Shown here: positions 1-8,767 of the stretch, piece by piece
How the letters are laid out: every line of letters starts with the position of its first letter
How positions within the stretch are numbered: the stretch's first letter is position 1
From: an uncultured Oscillospiraceae bacterium
Lineage (GTDB): Bacteria; Bacillota; Clostridia; Oscillospirales; Oscillospiraceae
Direction of reading: 5' to 3'
Assembly: GCA_902478785.1 (NCBI GenBank)
Contig: CABSMJ010000010.1
Location: 1 to 64,000 of the forward strand
Length of the DNA stretch: 64,000 nt
The notes under the pieces: generated by a model
What the model saw: the letters and a program-made list of their open reading frames with translations, nothing else
Databases searched by the model: none
What the model was told of the DNA's origin: nothing
Made by a program: the position numbers and the translations under genes

Positions 1-1
1 G

Positions 2-622
2 GTGAAGCCGGAGCAGATCGCGCCATTCTTTCTCATTCCCCACCACCCCTATGCGCTCTCCCTTCTGCTGAAGATCAGTGACGGATTCCGGACAGAGGAA
101 TTCCGACGGCTGGGACTGATCGGCAGCAGCGAGGATTGGGAGCGGCTTGTCCGGGGCGTGATCCAGGAGTTCGAGGAAAACAACAGCGGCGTGGATCTGT
201 TTCACTTCGACTCCGACGAAGATGTGTTCTGCGTGTACTCCCAATACATCGACGATTTGATGATGTTGGCCAAAATGATCCGAGCAGCCTGCGCCGATGA
301 AAAAGCGATGCGGACTTATCTTGGCAAGATCGAGTACATCAAGCTCTTTTGGGAGGGCGCGCCGGAGGGAGAACCGTCGGTGATCCTCTATGAAGTGGAT
401 ACAAAAAATGAGCGGCTGGCTCTCCGCTCCATTGACATCTTTATGGACGGTCACACCCGCAACATACCTGACCTTTATGAAGACGCTATCGAGATCACGC
501 CGATCCCCACCGTAGATGAACTGAACGCCCATGTCTGGGGCGAGGAATTCCACGCCTGCGTTATAGAGAAAGCGGAATTTGAGGCCATCTGGGAAAGCCG
601 ATTTTATAGCGGAGCGTTTTGA
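2..622 (+). CDS. Imm51-DUF6881 immunity-like protein, 5' end at window edge
   Basis: No function is proven. Residues 5-105 look like the immunity family Imm51: a SLLLK strand, a central EDWERLV segment, FHFDSDEDVFCVYS and a following helix. Residues 107-200 look like DUF6881 (IEYIKLFWEG, IDIFMDGH, a C-terminal EFEAIW). Both families occur among immunity proteins of polymorphic toxin systems, so this may neutralise a toxin in the cytoplasm. It starts with GTG at base 2, so the true start may lie upstream of the window. It is followed at once by two further small genes on the same strand, in the cargo position of a conjugative-element remnant. No toxin gene is visible. The family match is by memory of consensus patterns, so it is moderately sure. 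Confidence 0.6.
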   Translation: MKPEQIAPFFLIPHHPYALSLLLKISDGFRTEEFRRLGLIGSSEDWERLVRGVIQEFEENNSGVDLFHFDSDEDVFCVYSQYIDDLMMLAKMIRAACADEKAMRTYLGKIEYIKLFWEGAPEGEPSVILYEVDTKNERLALRSIDIFMDGHTRNIPDLYEDAIEITPIPTVDELNAHVWGEEFHACVIEKAEFEAIWESRFYSGAF

Positions 623-638
623 AAAGCGAGGAATGACA

Positions 639-1328
639 ATGGTTGAGATCAATCGCGTCTGGCTCAATGTGGATACAGACACCAACAAAATCACACTATT
701 CGGCCGCCCCCGTGTATCCATCCATGTGGATGAGTACATTTGGAGTTTGATTGAAGAACATATCGTGAAGCCCCATAAGCTCATGCGCAGCGAAAAGCAT
801 AGGTATCTGCTGAAAATTGCCTTTGGCCGATTTGATCCGGTGCGGCACCGATATTATCCGCTTTCCCCGTACAACGGGCAGCTTCGGGAAGGCGTCAAGC
901 CGGACAGCGCAAACGGATGGTATCCCCGTGAGGACTTTGCAGACGCTGCGGAACGCGCCACCTGGTTCTCTCCCGATAAAATCTGGACAAACTGCGGCAA
1001 CAAGGTTCTGGATGTCAATATTGATGCCGCCAATGTGAGCGAGAGCATCACCCCCAGAGAATACGCAGACTTGCTGTTCGATGGGATTGGGGCAGCATTG
1101 GTGTTTAACTTCAAAAGGCTCAAGCGCGAGGAGCTTGATGGGCTGAAACCCAAGATCGACTGGAGCATGGTAGAGAGTTTTCCCTTTCCCGCACCCTTTG
1201 AGGAGCAACGGTACATTGGGGACGAGGGCAAAATTCATGTGTATTCCTGGGATGGCCGGCAGGAAACGAACCTTGTAGGCCCTTATTCTGTGCGGGATTT
1301 ATATCTGGACCATTTCGGAAAATTGTGA
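639..1328 (+). CDS. Hypothetical protein, possible immunity-array member
   Basis: A 229-residue soluble protein that I do not recognise. It has no signal peptide or membrane segment and is rich in aromatic and charged residues, with a Trp/Tyr-rich C-terminal half (YIGDEGKIHVYSWDGRQ). I chose ATG 639 because a GCGAGG ribosome binding site lies about seven bases upstream; the in-frame ATG at 633 is too close to that site. It starts 17 bases after the Imm51-DUF6881 gene and ends nine bases before the next small gene, so the three are probably one transcript. By position it could be another immunity or cargo protein of the conjugative element, but no motif proves this. Confidence 0.55.
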   Translation: MVEINRVWLNVDTDTNKITLFGRPRVSIHVDEYIWSLIEEHIVKPHKLMRSEKHRYLLKIAFGRFDPVRHRYYPLSPYNGQLREGVKPDSANGWYPREDFADAAERATWFSPDKIWTNCGNKVLDVNIDAANVSESITPREYADLLFDGIGAALVFNFKRLKREELDGLKPKIDWSMVESFPFPAPFEEQRYIGDEGKIHVYSWDGRQETNLVGPYSVRDLYLDHFGKL

Positions 1329-1337
1329 GGTGAGCAC

Positions 1338-1604
1338 ATGGCAAAGGGCATTCGTGAACGCCTTCTGGAGCAGGCAATAAAGTTCCATCAATGGCAGGAA
1401 GCCGCTTATCCCGGCAAAACCAGCGAGGAACTTGGCGGTGAGTGGGAAGTCGATTATCCATACTGGAATGATACTTACAGTGCCTTTTGCCATGCGTTGA
1501 CCCAAATGGATGCAGAAACGGCAGACAGCGTCCTACTGGATGAGATGGTCTATCTGATCGCCAGGGACAACGAAGCGGAGGGGTTTATACAGGAGACCAC
1601 TTAG
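1338..1604 (+). CDS. Small hypothetical protein, last gene of the cargo trio
   Basis: An 88-residue acidic protein that I do not recognise; it reads as mostly helical (MAKGIRERLLEQAIKF at the N terminus). It has a good ribosome binding site (GAGGTG seven bases before ATG) and lies nine bases after the previous gene. A strong terminator follows at 1661-1699, which closes the unit. Small acidic proteins at the end of such units are often immunity proteins, but that is inference from position and size only. Confidence 0.55.
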   Translation: MAKGIRERLLEQAIKFHQWQEAAYPGKTSEELGGEWEVDYPYWNDTYSAFCHALTQMDAETADSVLLDEMVYLIARDNEAEGFIQETT

Positions 1605-1660
1605 GTTTCTTTACAAAGGCATAATCATAAATCACTACAAAAACCGAGCCAACCTACACT

Positions 1661-1699
1661 AAAACGTCGCTGTTTCTTTGTGAAAAGCGACGTTTTTTT
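1661..1699 (+). terminator. Rho-independent terminator after the cargo trio
   Basis: The arms AAACGTCGCT and AGCGACGTTT enclose a 14-base loop and are followed by a run of T. It separates the three small cargo genes from the ParB-like gene. Confidence 0.8.
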
Positions 1700-1773
1700 A
1701 TGGCCTGGTTTTGGAAAGGAGTGATGCTGATTTCAAATTGAAAATGAAAGGGGGAGTTATTTTTGCTGGTCAG

Positions 1774-1797
1774 GCCGGGAGGTCTGGCCTTTTTTCA
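1774..1797 (+). terminator. Short hairpin with T tract in the parB leader
   Basis: AGGCC and GGCCT pair across a nine-base loop and are followed by TTTTTTC, 25 bases before the ParB-like start codon. The stem is short, so it may act as an attenuator in the leader rather than a full terminator. Confidence 0.45.
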
Positions 1798-1821
1798 TTC
1801 CATCAAAAAGGAGGTTAGCAA

Positions 1822-2700
1822 ATGGCCGATGAAAAAGTGAACATGGGCCCGGAGGAAAATAAGCCCCCGGAAACCCAATCCCCGCCCGGCCAGGGTGATC
1901 TGCCACCGCTGGAGGAAAATAATGCTCCTGCTGTTTCTGGTGAAGATAAAGCGGCCCCCGATCATGTGGAGCCCGATCCGCCGTCTGCCGACAAGCACAC
2001 ACAGCAGACTGTTCTTCCCGGCATGGGCGAAGATACACCCGCCCCGTCCGGCAAGGTGATCAACCTCTCGGACATCCAGGCCGCTGATAAGGGCGGCAAG
2101 GAGGCTTCTACTACCGCCCCGGAAAAGAAAGCGCCGGAGGCGGATCAGCCGAAAAAGCGCCGGGGCCGTCCCCCGAAAGAGCAGGCTGCGGTGTCTGCGG
2201 GGAAAAAGGAGAAAGCGGCGGAGCCCCGCACAGGCCGCCCGTCTAAGGTTGACAAGGCGGCCCGTGAGGAGGCCCCGCCCGCTGTTCGGGACAAAGTGTC
2301 CAGAGGTAAGAAAGCTGACAAGGGCAAGGAAACGGGCTCCGGCGGTGCGCCTGTGTCTAAAACCGCTAAGGCGGTAAAGCCGGGCAAGGCCGCTCCCGTC
2401 AAGGAGGCGGCAGTCCCGCCGCCGGAGATCAATCTGCCGCCCACGCCTGACGTGCCGCCCCGCCCGGTGGAAGAGGGAAAAATCGTCTATCTGAAAATGG
2501 CGGAGCTTCATCCGTTCCATACGTTCCGGGAGCACCCCTACAAGGTGCAGGACGATAAGGCGATGGACGATCTGGTGGGGACGATCAAGGAACACGGCAT
2601 TATGACCCCCGCCACCGTCCGCCCGGAAAAAGACGGCAAGGGCTATGAGATTACCAGACGGAAAATATCTATGCCCCGTTTACCCAGCGGGGCGCTGTGA
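1822..2700 (+). pseudogene. ParB-like protein of a conjugative element, 3' part lost
   Basis: ParB-like proteins in clostridial conjugative elements act in partition or regulation. The start is clear, with an AAAGGAGG site before ATG 1822. Residues 1-215 are a low-complexity Pro/Lys/Ala-rich arm with an AT-hook-like KKRRGRPPK. Residues about 220-277 are the start of a ParB/Srx fold (ELHPFHTFREHPY, then LVGTIKEHGIMTPATVRP). Just after KDGKGYEI, where ParB proteins normally continue into a GHRR motif, the sequence changes to an unrelated 15-residue tail. That tail is an out-of-frame reading of the next gene's end, so a deletion has fused two genes. The remaining product would lack most of the ParB fold. 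Confidence 0.7.
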
Positions 2701-2762
2701 GAAAGGAGGATGCGATTGCAAAAAGCAAACAGCCCAAAGCGCGGCCCCGGAAAGGCCGCTAA
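2661..2762 (+). pseudogene. C-terminal remnant of a PrgI-like conjugation protein
   Basis: Read in the third frame, this stretch gives ENIYAPFTQRGAVRKEDAIA and then a basic tail before TAA at 2760-2762. This resembles the C terminus of PrgI-family membrane proteins, which sit directly upstream of VirB4 in conjugative elements of gut clostridia. Its end overlaps the VirB4 start, the usual arrangement. Everything upstream in PrgI is missing, replaced by the 5' part of the ParB-like gene. This tail marks the right side of a deletion that should have removed several transfer genes. The family match is by pattern and context only. Confidence 0.5.
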
Positions 2763-4947
2763 CCGGAAAGCTGCGTTGTCTGCCCAGCAGACGATCCCTT
2801 ACCTGGTGATGCACCCGGACGGGGTGTGCCAGCTCCCCGGTGGGCTCTACACGAAAACCGTGGAATATGAGGACATCAATTATTCCGTGGCTTCTACCGA
2901 GGATCAGACGGCGATTTTCAGCGGGTGGAGCTCGTTTCTCAATTACTTTGACAGCTCCCTGCCGTTTCAGCTCTCCTTTATCAACCGCCGCTCCCGTTCC
3001 CGGAGCAAGTACAAGGTCAATATCCCCCCGGCACAGGATGACTTTGACAGCATCCGGGCCGAGTTCACAAGTATGCTGAAAAATCAGATTGCCAAAAGCA
3101 ACAACGGCATCGAGCGGTCAAAGTATATCACGTTTGGCCTGCCCGCCGAGGGGATCGCGGAGGCCCGGCCCCGCCTGGAACGGGTGGAGGCCGATGTGAC
3201 AGGCAATCTGAAACGGCTGGGCGTTCCCTCTGCTCCGATGGACGGGCAGGAACGACTGGCGCTGCTTCACAGTCAGATGCACCCCGGCAGCCGGGAGCCG
3301 TTCCGCTTCTCCTGGCAGGACATTCCCCGGACGGGCATGGGGACAAAGGACTTTATTGCCCCGGACAGTTTCGACTTCCGGCAATCCCGGACGTTCCGGG
3401 TGGGCCAGTATTGGGGCGCTGCGTCCTATTTGCAGATTTTGGCGTCCGAGCTCTCTGACAAGCTCCTGGCGGAAATTCTGGAGCTGGATGCGGAAATGAC
3501 CGTTACCATGCACATTCAGACGGTGGATCAGCTCAAAGCCATTAAGCCCATCAAGGGAAAGCTCTCCGACATTGGCAAAATGAAAGTGGAGGAACAGCGC
3601 AAGGCGGTGCGGGCCGGGTACGATCCCGACATTCTGCCCCCTGACCTGATTACGTTTTCCAAAGACGCAGCGGAGCTCCTGGCCGATCTCCAGTCCCGCA
3701 ACGAGCGGATGTTCCTGCTCACGTTCACGGTCATCAATATCGCCCCCACCCGGCAGCGGCTGGAAAACGATGTGTTTACCGTGGGCGGCATCGCGCAGAA
3801 ATACAACTGCGCCTTGAAGCGGCTGGACTGGCAGCAGGAGCAGGCGTTTGTGTCCTCGCTGGCCCTGGGCTATAACGAGGTGGAAATCCAGCGGGGCATG
3901 ACAACCAGTTCCACGGCCATCTTCATTCCCTTTATGACCAGGGAGCTCCGTATGGCCGGGCCGTCCCTCTACTACGGCATGAACGCCCTTTCCCATAACG
4001 TCATCATGGCTGACCGCAAAAAACTGAAATCGGCCAACGGGCTCTATCTCGGCTCCACGGGCTCCGGCAAATCCTTTGCCGCAAAGCGTGAGATCATCAA
4101 TGTGTTTCTCACTATCCCAAAGGATCGCATTATCATTGTCGATCCGATGGGCGAATATGCTCCGCTGGTGCGGCGGCTGGGCGGCCAGGTGGTGGAGATC
4201 GCTCCCGGCTCTCCCAGCCATATTAACCCTATGGATATTCAACTTGACCTGGACGATGACGAAAGCCCGCTTTCCATGAAAGCGGATTTTTTGTTGTCCC
4301 TGTGTGAGCTGGTGGTGGGCGGCAAGGACGGCTTGCAGCCCATCGAAAAAACCGTGATTGACCGCTGTGTGCGGCTCATTTACCGGGATATGGCCCTGGG
4401 GATCGGGGACGGCAAGCCGCCCTTGCTCCAGGACTTGTACGAGGAGCTTTTGAAGCAGCCGGAGCCGGAGGCCCGCCGTGTGGCAACCGCCCTGGAGCTC
4501 TACTGCACCGGCTCCCTTAACCTGTTCAACCACCAGACCAACGTAAAGCTCACGTCCCATATCGTGTGCATCGTTCTCAAAGGGCTGGGAGAAAACCTCC
4601 GCAAGATCGCCATGCACGTTACCAACGACTTTGTAACTTCGGCGGTCAATGTGAATTTTCACAGCGGTGTTTCTACCTGGTGCTATTTTGACGAGTTCCA
4701 TATCCTGCTCCGGGACGCGCTTACCGCCAGCTACTTTGTGGCCGTGTGGAAGATGCTGAGAAAGAAAGGCTGTGTCCCCTCGGCCCTGACGCAGAACGTC
4801 AAAGACCTTTTGGCCAGCCGGGAGATTGAGGCCATTCTGGACAACACGGATTTTATGATCCTGCTGTCCCAGGCCCAAAGTGACCGGGCTAGCTTTCTCC
4901 AAAGTGTCACCGGAATGAGGGTACAGGGCGACTCCAGCTCACCATAA
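2716..4947 (+). pseudogene. VirB4/TraE-type conjugation ATPase, 3' truncated
   Basis: VirB4 ATPases energise type IV secretion during conjugation at the inner face of the membrane. Walker A (GSTGSGKSFAAKRE) is near residue 445 and Walker B (WCYFDEFHIL) near residue 658; ALTQNVKDLL follows. The ribosome site GAAAGGAGG directly abuts ATG 2710, so TTG 2716 (MQKANSPKRG) with better spacing is the likely start. Family resemblance stops around base 4890-4905, after LLSQAQSDRA, where homologues continue for about 60 residues; here an unrelated tail ends at 4947. With the rest of the transfer genes absent, it is almost certainly non-functional. Confidence 0.8.
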
Positions 4948-5039
4948 GTTTTGCGCACCAGTTTCACACTCTGATAGATATAGGGACACCGGGCGCTATA
5001 ATAGATGATTAGCTCCTGATTTTCAATCTCCAGACTTCC
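4926..5039 (-). pseudogene. Fragment resembling a YoaP-type acetyltransferase C-terminal domain
   Basis: The minus strand encodes a short piece (ENQELIIYYSARCPYIYQSV) that resembles the start of the YoaP domain found at the C terminus of some GNAT acetyltransferases. No matching N-terminal GNAT domain or downstream part is present. The piece ends at the point where the VirB4 gene loses family similarity, so it is probably host or neighbour DNA joined to the element by deletion. The assignment rests on one 35-residue stretch and is weak. Confidence 0.3.
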
Positions 5040-5252
5040 GGCCTTTTCAGCCGCTCGCTGAGCCAGGCCCGCTTGGCCGTCACGCCGGAGTGTGGCTTCT
5101 TGCTTCGTATGATGCAGCACAGGTGCTCCTGAGCCAGGTCCCCTTCTATCAAATTGTGAAAAGAGTACTCCTACCTGTACCTCCCGGCAGATTTGTCTCC
5201 ATGATACCACGCCCCGCCGCTTCACAGAACAAAAGATTGCTTTTCAAAGGAA

Positions 5253-5289
5253 AACACGACAGACAGTTGTCGTGTTCCTATGTTATAAT
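5253..5289 (+). promoter_or_regulatory. Inverted repeat and -10 box upstream of the WYL operon
   Basis: AACACGAC (5253-5260) and GTCGTGTT (5269-5276) form an eight-base inverted repeat. A consensus -10 box TATAAT follows at 5284-5289. The repeat covers the expected -35 position, the layout of an autoregulated promoter, so it is a candidate operator for the WYL regulator 96 bases downstream. Confidence 0.5.
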
Positions 5290-5384
5290 AGCCGTACAAT
5301 AGATATTATACTTTGATTTTCAGCCGTTTTTCTCGCCCCTGACGGGCTATCATACAGGCAAAAACAGAAAAGGCGGTGCATCCC

Positions 5385-6293
5385 ATGAAAATGGAGCGGC
5401 TCATCGGTATTCTGTCTATCCTGCTCCAGCGGGAGAAGGTCACTGCCCCGGAGCTGGCGGAGCAGTTCGAGGTGTCCCGCCGGACCATCCAGCGGGACAT
5501 CGAGTCCCTGTGCCGGGCGGGCATCCCCATCGCCACCACCCAGGGCGCGGGAGGTGGCATCTCCATCATGGAGGGCTACCGGGTGGACCGCACCGTGCTC
5601 ACCGCTCCGGAGATGCAGGCTATCCTGGCGGGCCTGAGGAGCCTGGACAGCGTCAGCGGCACTCGACGCTATGCGCAGCTGATGGAAAAGCTGTCCGCCG
5701 GGACAGGCGGACTGGTGCCCGGCGGCACCCACATGCTCATCGACCTCTCCTCCTGGTACAAGACCAGCCTGCCACCGAAAATTGAACTGATCCAAGGGGC
5801 CATTGAGCAGCACCGCACCATTTCTTTTACCTACTTCTCTCCCAAAGGGGAATCGGTGCGCACTGTGGAGCCCTGCTACCTGGTGTTCCACTGGTCCACC
5901 TGGTATGTATGGGGTTGGTGCCGGATGCGTGAGAATTTCCGCATGTTCAAATTGAACCGCATGACGGACCTGGCCGCCGGGGCACCCTTTGAGCCCAGGT
6001 TCGCGCCCCTGCCCGATCTGGAACCGGAGCGCATCTTTCCGGCCAAGTATCAGGTCACCATTCTCTTTAACCCGCCCTGCCGCTGGCGGCTGGTAGAGGA
6101 GTACGGGGCGGACCGCTTTACCGTGGAGCCGGACGGCAGACTGCGCTTCACCGGCGGCTTTCCCGATGCCGACAGTGTACTCAGCTGGGTACTTACCTTT
6201 GGGGACAAAGCGGAGCTGCTGGAGCCAGAAGAACTGCGGGAGCAGTTGGGGACATTGACCGAAACACTGGCCCGTCGTTACAGGAGGAATTGA
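5385..6293 (+). CDS. YafY/WYL-family transcriptional regulator
   Basis: A 302-residue DNA-binding regulator. An HTH_11-type winged helix lies at residues 1-60 (LAEQFEVSRRTIQRDIESL) and a WYL domain at about 135-215; WYL domains sense small ligands or nucleic acids. ATG 5385 has an AAGGCGG site eight bases upstream; a GTG at 5376 is also possible. It heads a run of seven genes with gaps of 1-14 bases, so it probably controls them and itself through the inverted repeat at 5253-5276. In related operons WYL/YafY proteins control neighbouring stress or small-molecule-binding genes. The ligand is unknown. Confidence 0.85.
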   Translation: MKMERLIGILSILLQREKVTAPELAEQFEVSRRTIQRDIESLCRAGIPIATTQGAGGGISIMEGYRVDRTVLTAPEMQAILAGLRSLDSVSGTRRYAQLMEKLSAGTGGLVPGGTHMLIDLSSWYKTSLPPKIELIQGAIEQHRTISFTYFSPKGESVRTVEPCYLVFHWSTWYVWGWCRMRENFRMFKLNRMTDLAAGAPFEPRFAPLPDLEPERIFPAKYQVTILFNPPCRWRLVEEYGADRFTVEPDGRLRFTGGFPDADSVLSWVLTFGDKAELLEPEELREQLGTLTETLARRYRRN

Positions 6294-6294
6294 T

Positions 6295-6615
6295 ATGGCC
6301 TCTCACCAGGACTTTGTGGACTATGTGACCGAGCAGCTGCGGGAGGCCGGAGCCATCCGCAGCCGGAAGATGTTCGGCGAATACGGCCTTTACTGCGATG
6401 AGGTGTTCTTCGCCGTCATCTGTGACGACCAGCTTTTTGTGAAGGTCACTCCGGCGGGCGAAGCAGCGTTTCCAAACCTGCCCAAGGCCCCACCCTACGA
6501 GGGATCTAAGGACTATATCTGGGTGGAGGATGTAGACGACCGGGACACCATGACCGCTCTCACCCGCCTCACCTGTCTGGCCCTTCAGGCACAGCCCAAG
6601 AAAAGGAGGAAATAG
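6295..6615 (+). CDS. TfoX N-terminal-domain protein
   Basis: A 106-residue protein matching the TfoX/Sxy N-terminal domain: a SRKMFGEYGLYC motif near residue 24, FFAVICDDQLFVKV, and a conserved PP.EGSKDY region. In Proteobacteria full TfoX activates competence, but stand-alone N-terminal domains are common in Firmicutes and have no settled role. It lacks the C-terminal TfoX half. It begins one base after the WYL stop codon, so it is translationally coupled to the regulator. Its fold is often seen beside WYL and GyrI-like genes, which suggests a shared sensing or stress function. Confidence 0.8.
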   Translation: MASHQDFVDYVTEQLREAGAIRSRKMFGEYGLYCDEVFFAVICDDQLFVKVTPAGEAAFPNLPKAPPYEGSKDYIWVEDVDDRDTMTALTRLTCLALQAQPKKRRK

Positions 6616-6617
6616 CC

Positions 6618-7253
6618 ATGGCCTTTGACTACAAGAAAGCGTACAAGGAATTCTATCTGCCGCCCAAAACGCCGGGCATCGTCACCGTGCCCGCCATGAA
6701 TTTCCTGGCCGTGCGAGGCCAAGGTGACCCTAACGAGGAGGGCGGTGCTTATAAGCAGGCCCTGGAACTACTCTATGCGGTGGCCTTCACCATTAAAATG
6801 AGCAAGATGGGTAAGCACCAGCTTGAGGGCTACTTCGACTATGTGGTGCCGCCTCTGGAGGGCCTGTGGTGGCAGGAAAGTACCCCCGGGGTGGATTATT
6901 CCCGCAAAGCGGATTTCCGTTGGATCTCCCTCATCCGCCTGCCGGAGTTCGTGACGAAAGAGGTCTTTGACTGGGCCATTCGGGAGGCCACGGAAAAGAA
7001 GCAGCGAGACTTCTCCCCGGTGGAGTTCTTCCCCTGGGAGGAGGGGCTGTGTGTCCAGTGCATGCACATGGGCCCCTATGACGATGAGCCCACCACCGTG
7101 GCCGCTATGGAGGCATACGCCAGGCAGAAGGGCTACAAGAAAGACTTCGGGGAGGGCCGGTTTCACCACGAGATCTATTTGAGCGACGCCCGGCGGTGCC
7201 GGCCGGAAAAACTGAAAACCGTCATTCGGCAGCCTATCATACGGGCAGAGTGA
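6618..7253 (+). CDS. GyrI-like small-molecule-binding protein
   Basis: A 211-residue cytoplasmic protein of the GyrI-like superfamily (a duplicated SHS2-type ligand-binding fold). It begins MAFDYKKAYKEFYLPP, as is typical of the stand-alone clade. Features include NFLAVRGQGDP near residue 28, a central YFDYVVPPLEGLWW, and GLCVQCMHMGPYDDEP near 140. Some GyrI-like proteins bind drugs and some hydrolyse reactive cyclopropanoid toxins, so a detoxifying or sequestering role is plausible here. It lies two bases after the TfoX-N gene in the WYL operon. Confidence 0.8.
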   Translation: MAFDYKKAYKEFYLPPKTPGIVTVPAMNFLAVRGQGDPNEEGGAYKQALELLYAVAFTIKMSKMGKHQLEGYFDYVVPPLEGLWWQESTPGVDYSRKADFRWISLIRLPEFVTKEVFDWAIREATEKKQRDFSPVEFFPWEEGLCVQCMHMGPYDDEPTTVAAMEAYARQKGYKKDFGEGRFHHEIYLSDARRCRPEKLKTVIRQPIIRAE

Positions 7254-7261
7254 GGAAAAAG

Positions 7262-7750
7262 ATGAACACGATCATTCGCAAAATACGTCCGGAAGAACAC
7301 GTCCTTCTGCGGGAATTTCTCTATCAGGCCATCTATCTCCTGGAAGATGTGGAGCCGCCGCCCCGGTCAGTAGTGGACCTGCCGGAACTGCAGGTCTATA
7401 TTGAGGACTTCGGCACACGTCCTGGCGACCATTGCCTGGTAGTCGAGGTTGAGGAAAAAGTGGTGGGTGCAGCGTGGAGCCGCATTATGGCCGACTACGG
7501 ACACATTGACAACGATATCCCCTCTCTGGCCATCTCGTTGCTGCCGGAGTATCGCGGGCTGGGGATCGGTACACAGCTGCTGAACGGCCTTCTGCTTTTG
7601 CAGCGGGAGAATGGGTATCTCCGGACATCCCTCTCCGTCCAGAAAGAGAACCTGGCCCTGCGCTTCTACCAGCGGGCGGGATTCCGCATCGTGGCGGAGA
7701 AAGGTACAGAATATTTGATGCTTTGGGACGGCACCCAAGGGGGACAATAG
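7262..7750 (+). CDS. GNAT-family N-acetyltransferase
   Basis: A 162-residue enzyme that should transfer an acetyl group from acetyl-CoA to an amine. The acetyl-CoA loop is EYRGLGIGTQLLNGL near residue 99, following the beta-4 strand SLAISLLPEYRG, and ALRFYQRAGFRIV near 137 is the usual motif B helix. ATG 7262 was chosen because the N-terminal MNTIIRKIRPEEH is typical; the open frame upstream overlaps the GyrI-like gene. The substrate cannot be told. It is the fourth gene of the WYL operon. Confidence 0.85.
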   Translation: MNTIIRKIRPEEHVLLREFLYQAIYLLEDVEPPPRSVVDLPELQVYIEDFGTRPGDHCLVVEVEEKVVGAAWSRIMADYGHIDNDIPSLAISLLPEYRGLGIGTQLLNGLLLLQRENGYLRTSLSVQKENLALRFYQRAGFRIVAEKGTEYLMLWDGTQGGQ

Positions 7751-7756
7751 GAGAAT

Positions 7757-8191
7757 ATGAATATGGAAGCAGAGAAACAGCGCGAAAATAAGATCCAGCA
7801 GTGGTTCTCCATGTGGCTGGACAAGCAGGACACGGGCATTGACAGCCTCTTTGCGTCAGACGCCGTCTACATCGAGAGCTGGGGGCCGGAATATCACGGC
7901 AGCAGAAAGATCAAGCTGTGGTTTGACGAATGGAACACCCGGGGAACGGTACAGCGCTGGGACATCCGGCAGTATTTCCACAAGGAGGACCAGACCGTGG
8001 TGGAGTGGTCCTTCCGGTGCGCCATGACGGATGGTGTGATTCAGAGCTTTGACGGCCTCTCCCTCATCCGCTGGAATGAGGCGGGACAGATCTGTTTTTT
8101 GCAGGAATTTGGCTGCAACGAAAACCGTTATGACCCTTATGCCCAGGGGGAAAACCCGGTATTCCGGGAAGAGCAGGTGCTGTGGTTTTAA
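7757..8191 (+). CDS. NTF2-like (SnoaL-type) protein
   Basis: A 144-residue protein with the pattern of the NTF2-like/SnoaL fold: an N-terminal helix, FASDAVYIESWGPEYHG near residue 35, then strands ending in FCLQEFGCN-like sequence. Proteins of this fold form a conical cavity that binds small hydrophobic ligands and sometimes catalyses isomerisation or hydrolysis. No catalytic set can be named. It lies six bases after the GNAT gene. Together with GyrI-like and SRPBCC neighbours it gives the operon three ligand-cavity proteins. Confidence 0.7.
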   Translation: MNMEAEKQRENKIQQWFSMWLDKQDTGIDSLFASDAVYIESWGPEYHGSRKIKLWFDEWNTRGTVQRWDIRQYFHKEDQTVVEWSFRCAMTDGVIQSFDGLSLIRWNEAGQICFLQEFGCNENRYDPYAQGENPVFREEQVLWF

Positions 8192-8205
8192 GGGGGGAAA
8201 CGGAC

Positions 8206-8763
8206 ATGAAAGGCTTTACCCGTACAGAAACCCGCTTCTCCCTGTGCGGCCTGAGCTGCGCGTTGTGCTCCATGCACGTGGGCGGCTACTGTCCCGGCTG
8301 CGGCGGCGGGGCGGGCAACCAGAGCTGCGCCATAGCCAAATGTTCTCTAGAACACGGCGGCGTCCAGTTCTGCTGGGAGTGCCCGGAATATCCCTGTCCC
8401 CGCTATGAGGGCTTCGACGATGGGGATTCCTTTGTCCCCCACCGGAACCGGCAGCAGGATATCGCCCAGACCCGGGCGCTGGGGCTGGACGTTTGCCTTG
8501 CCCAGTTGGAGGAAAAGCGGGCGATTTTGGAGAAACTTCTGGCCCATTACAACGATGGACGCCGCAAGACATTTTTTAACACGGCGGTGTATCTCCTGCC
8601 CATGGAAGATTTACAGTCCGTAATGGCTGTTCTGGGCGGCAGGCCGGAATTGGAAGGCCAACCAATCAAGGAGCGTGCTCTCGCCGCCGTGGGGCTCCTT
8701 CAGGAGGCGGCGGACCGCCGGGGCATCAGCCTAAAGCTCAACAAGAAAGCAAAGAAGGTGTGA
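8206..8763 (+). CDS. Cysteine-rich DUF3795 protein
   Basis: A 185-residue protein. The N-terminal 70 residues carry about a dozen cysteines (CGLSCALCSMHVGGYCPGC, then CWECPEYPC), the hallmark of DUF3795, which probably binds a metal. The C-terminal part is helical (LGLDVCLAQLEEKRAILEKL) and unlike the minimal domain. Function is unknown. ATG 8206 has a GGGGGGAAA site and lies 14 bases after the NTF2-like gene; an upstream in-frame start would overlap it. Confidence 0.75.
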   Translation: MKGFTRTETRFSLCGLSCALCSMHVGGYCPGCGGGAGNQSCAIAKCSLEHGGVQFCWECPEYPCPRYEGFDDGDSFVPHRNRQQDIAQTRALGLDVCLAQLEEKRAILEKLLAHYNDGRRKTFFNTAVYLLPMEDLQSVMAVLGGRPELEGQPIKERALAAVGLLQEAADRRGISLKLNKKAKKV

Positions 8764-8767
8764 GCGC

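Noticed and set aside
3118..4902. 594-codon open frame opposite the VirB4 gene
   Set aside because: Shadow of a conserved gene; composition and lack of a start site argue against coding.
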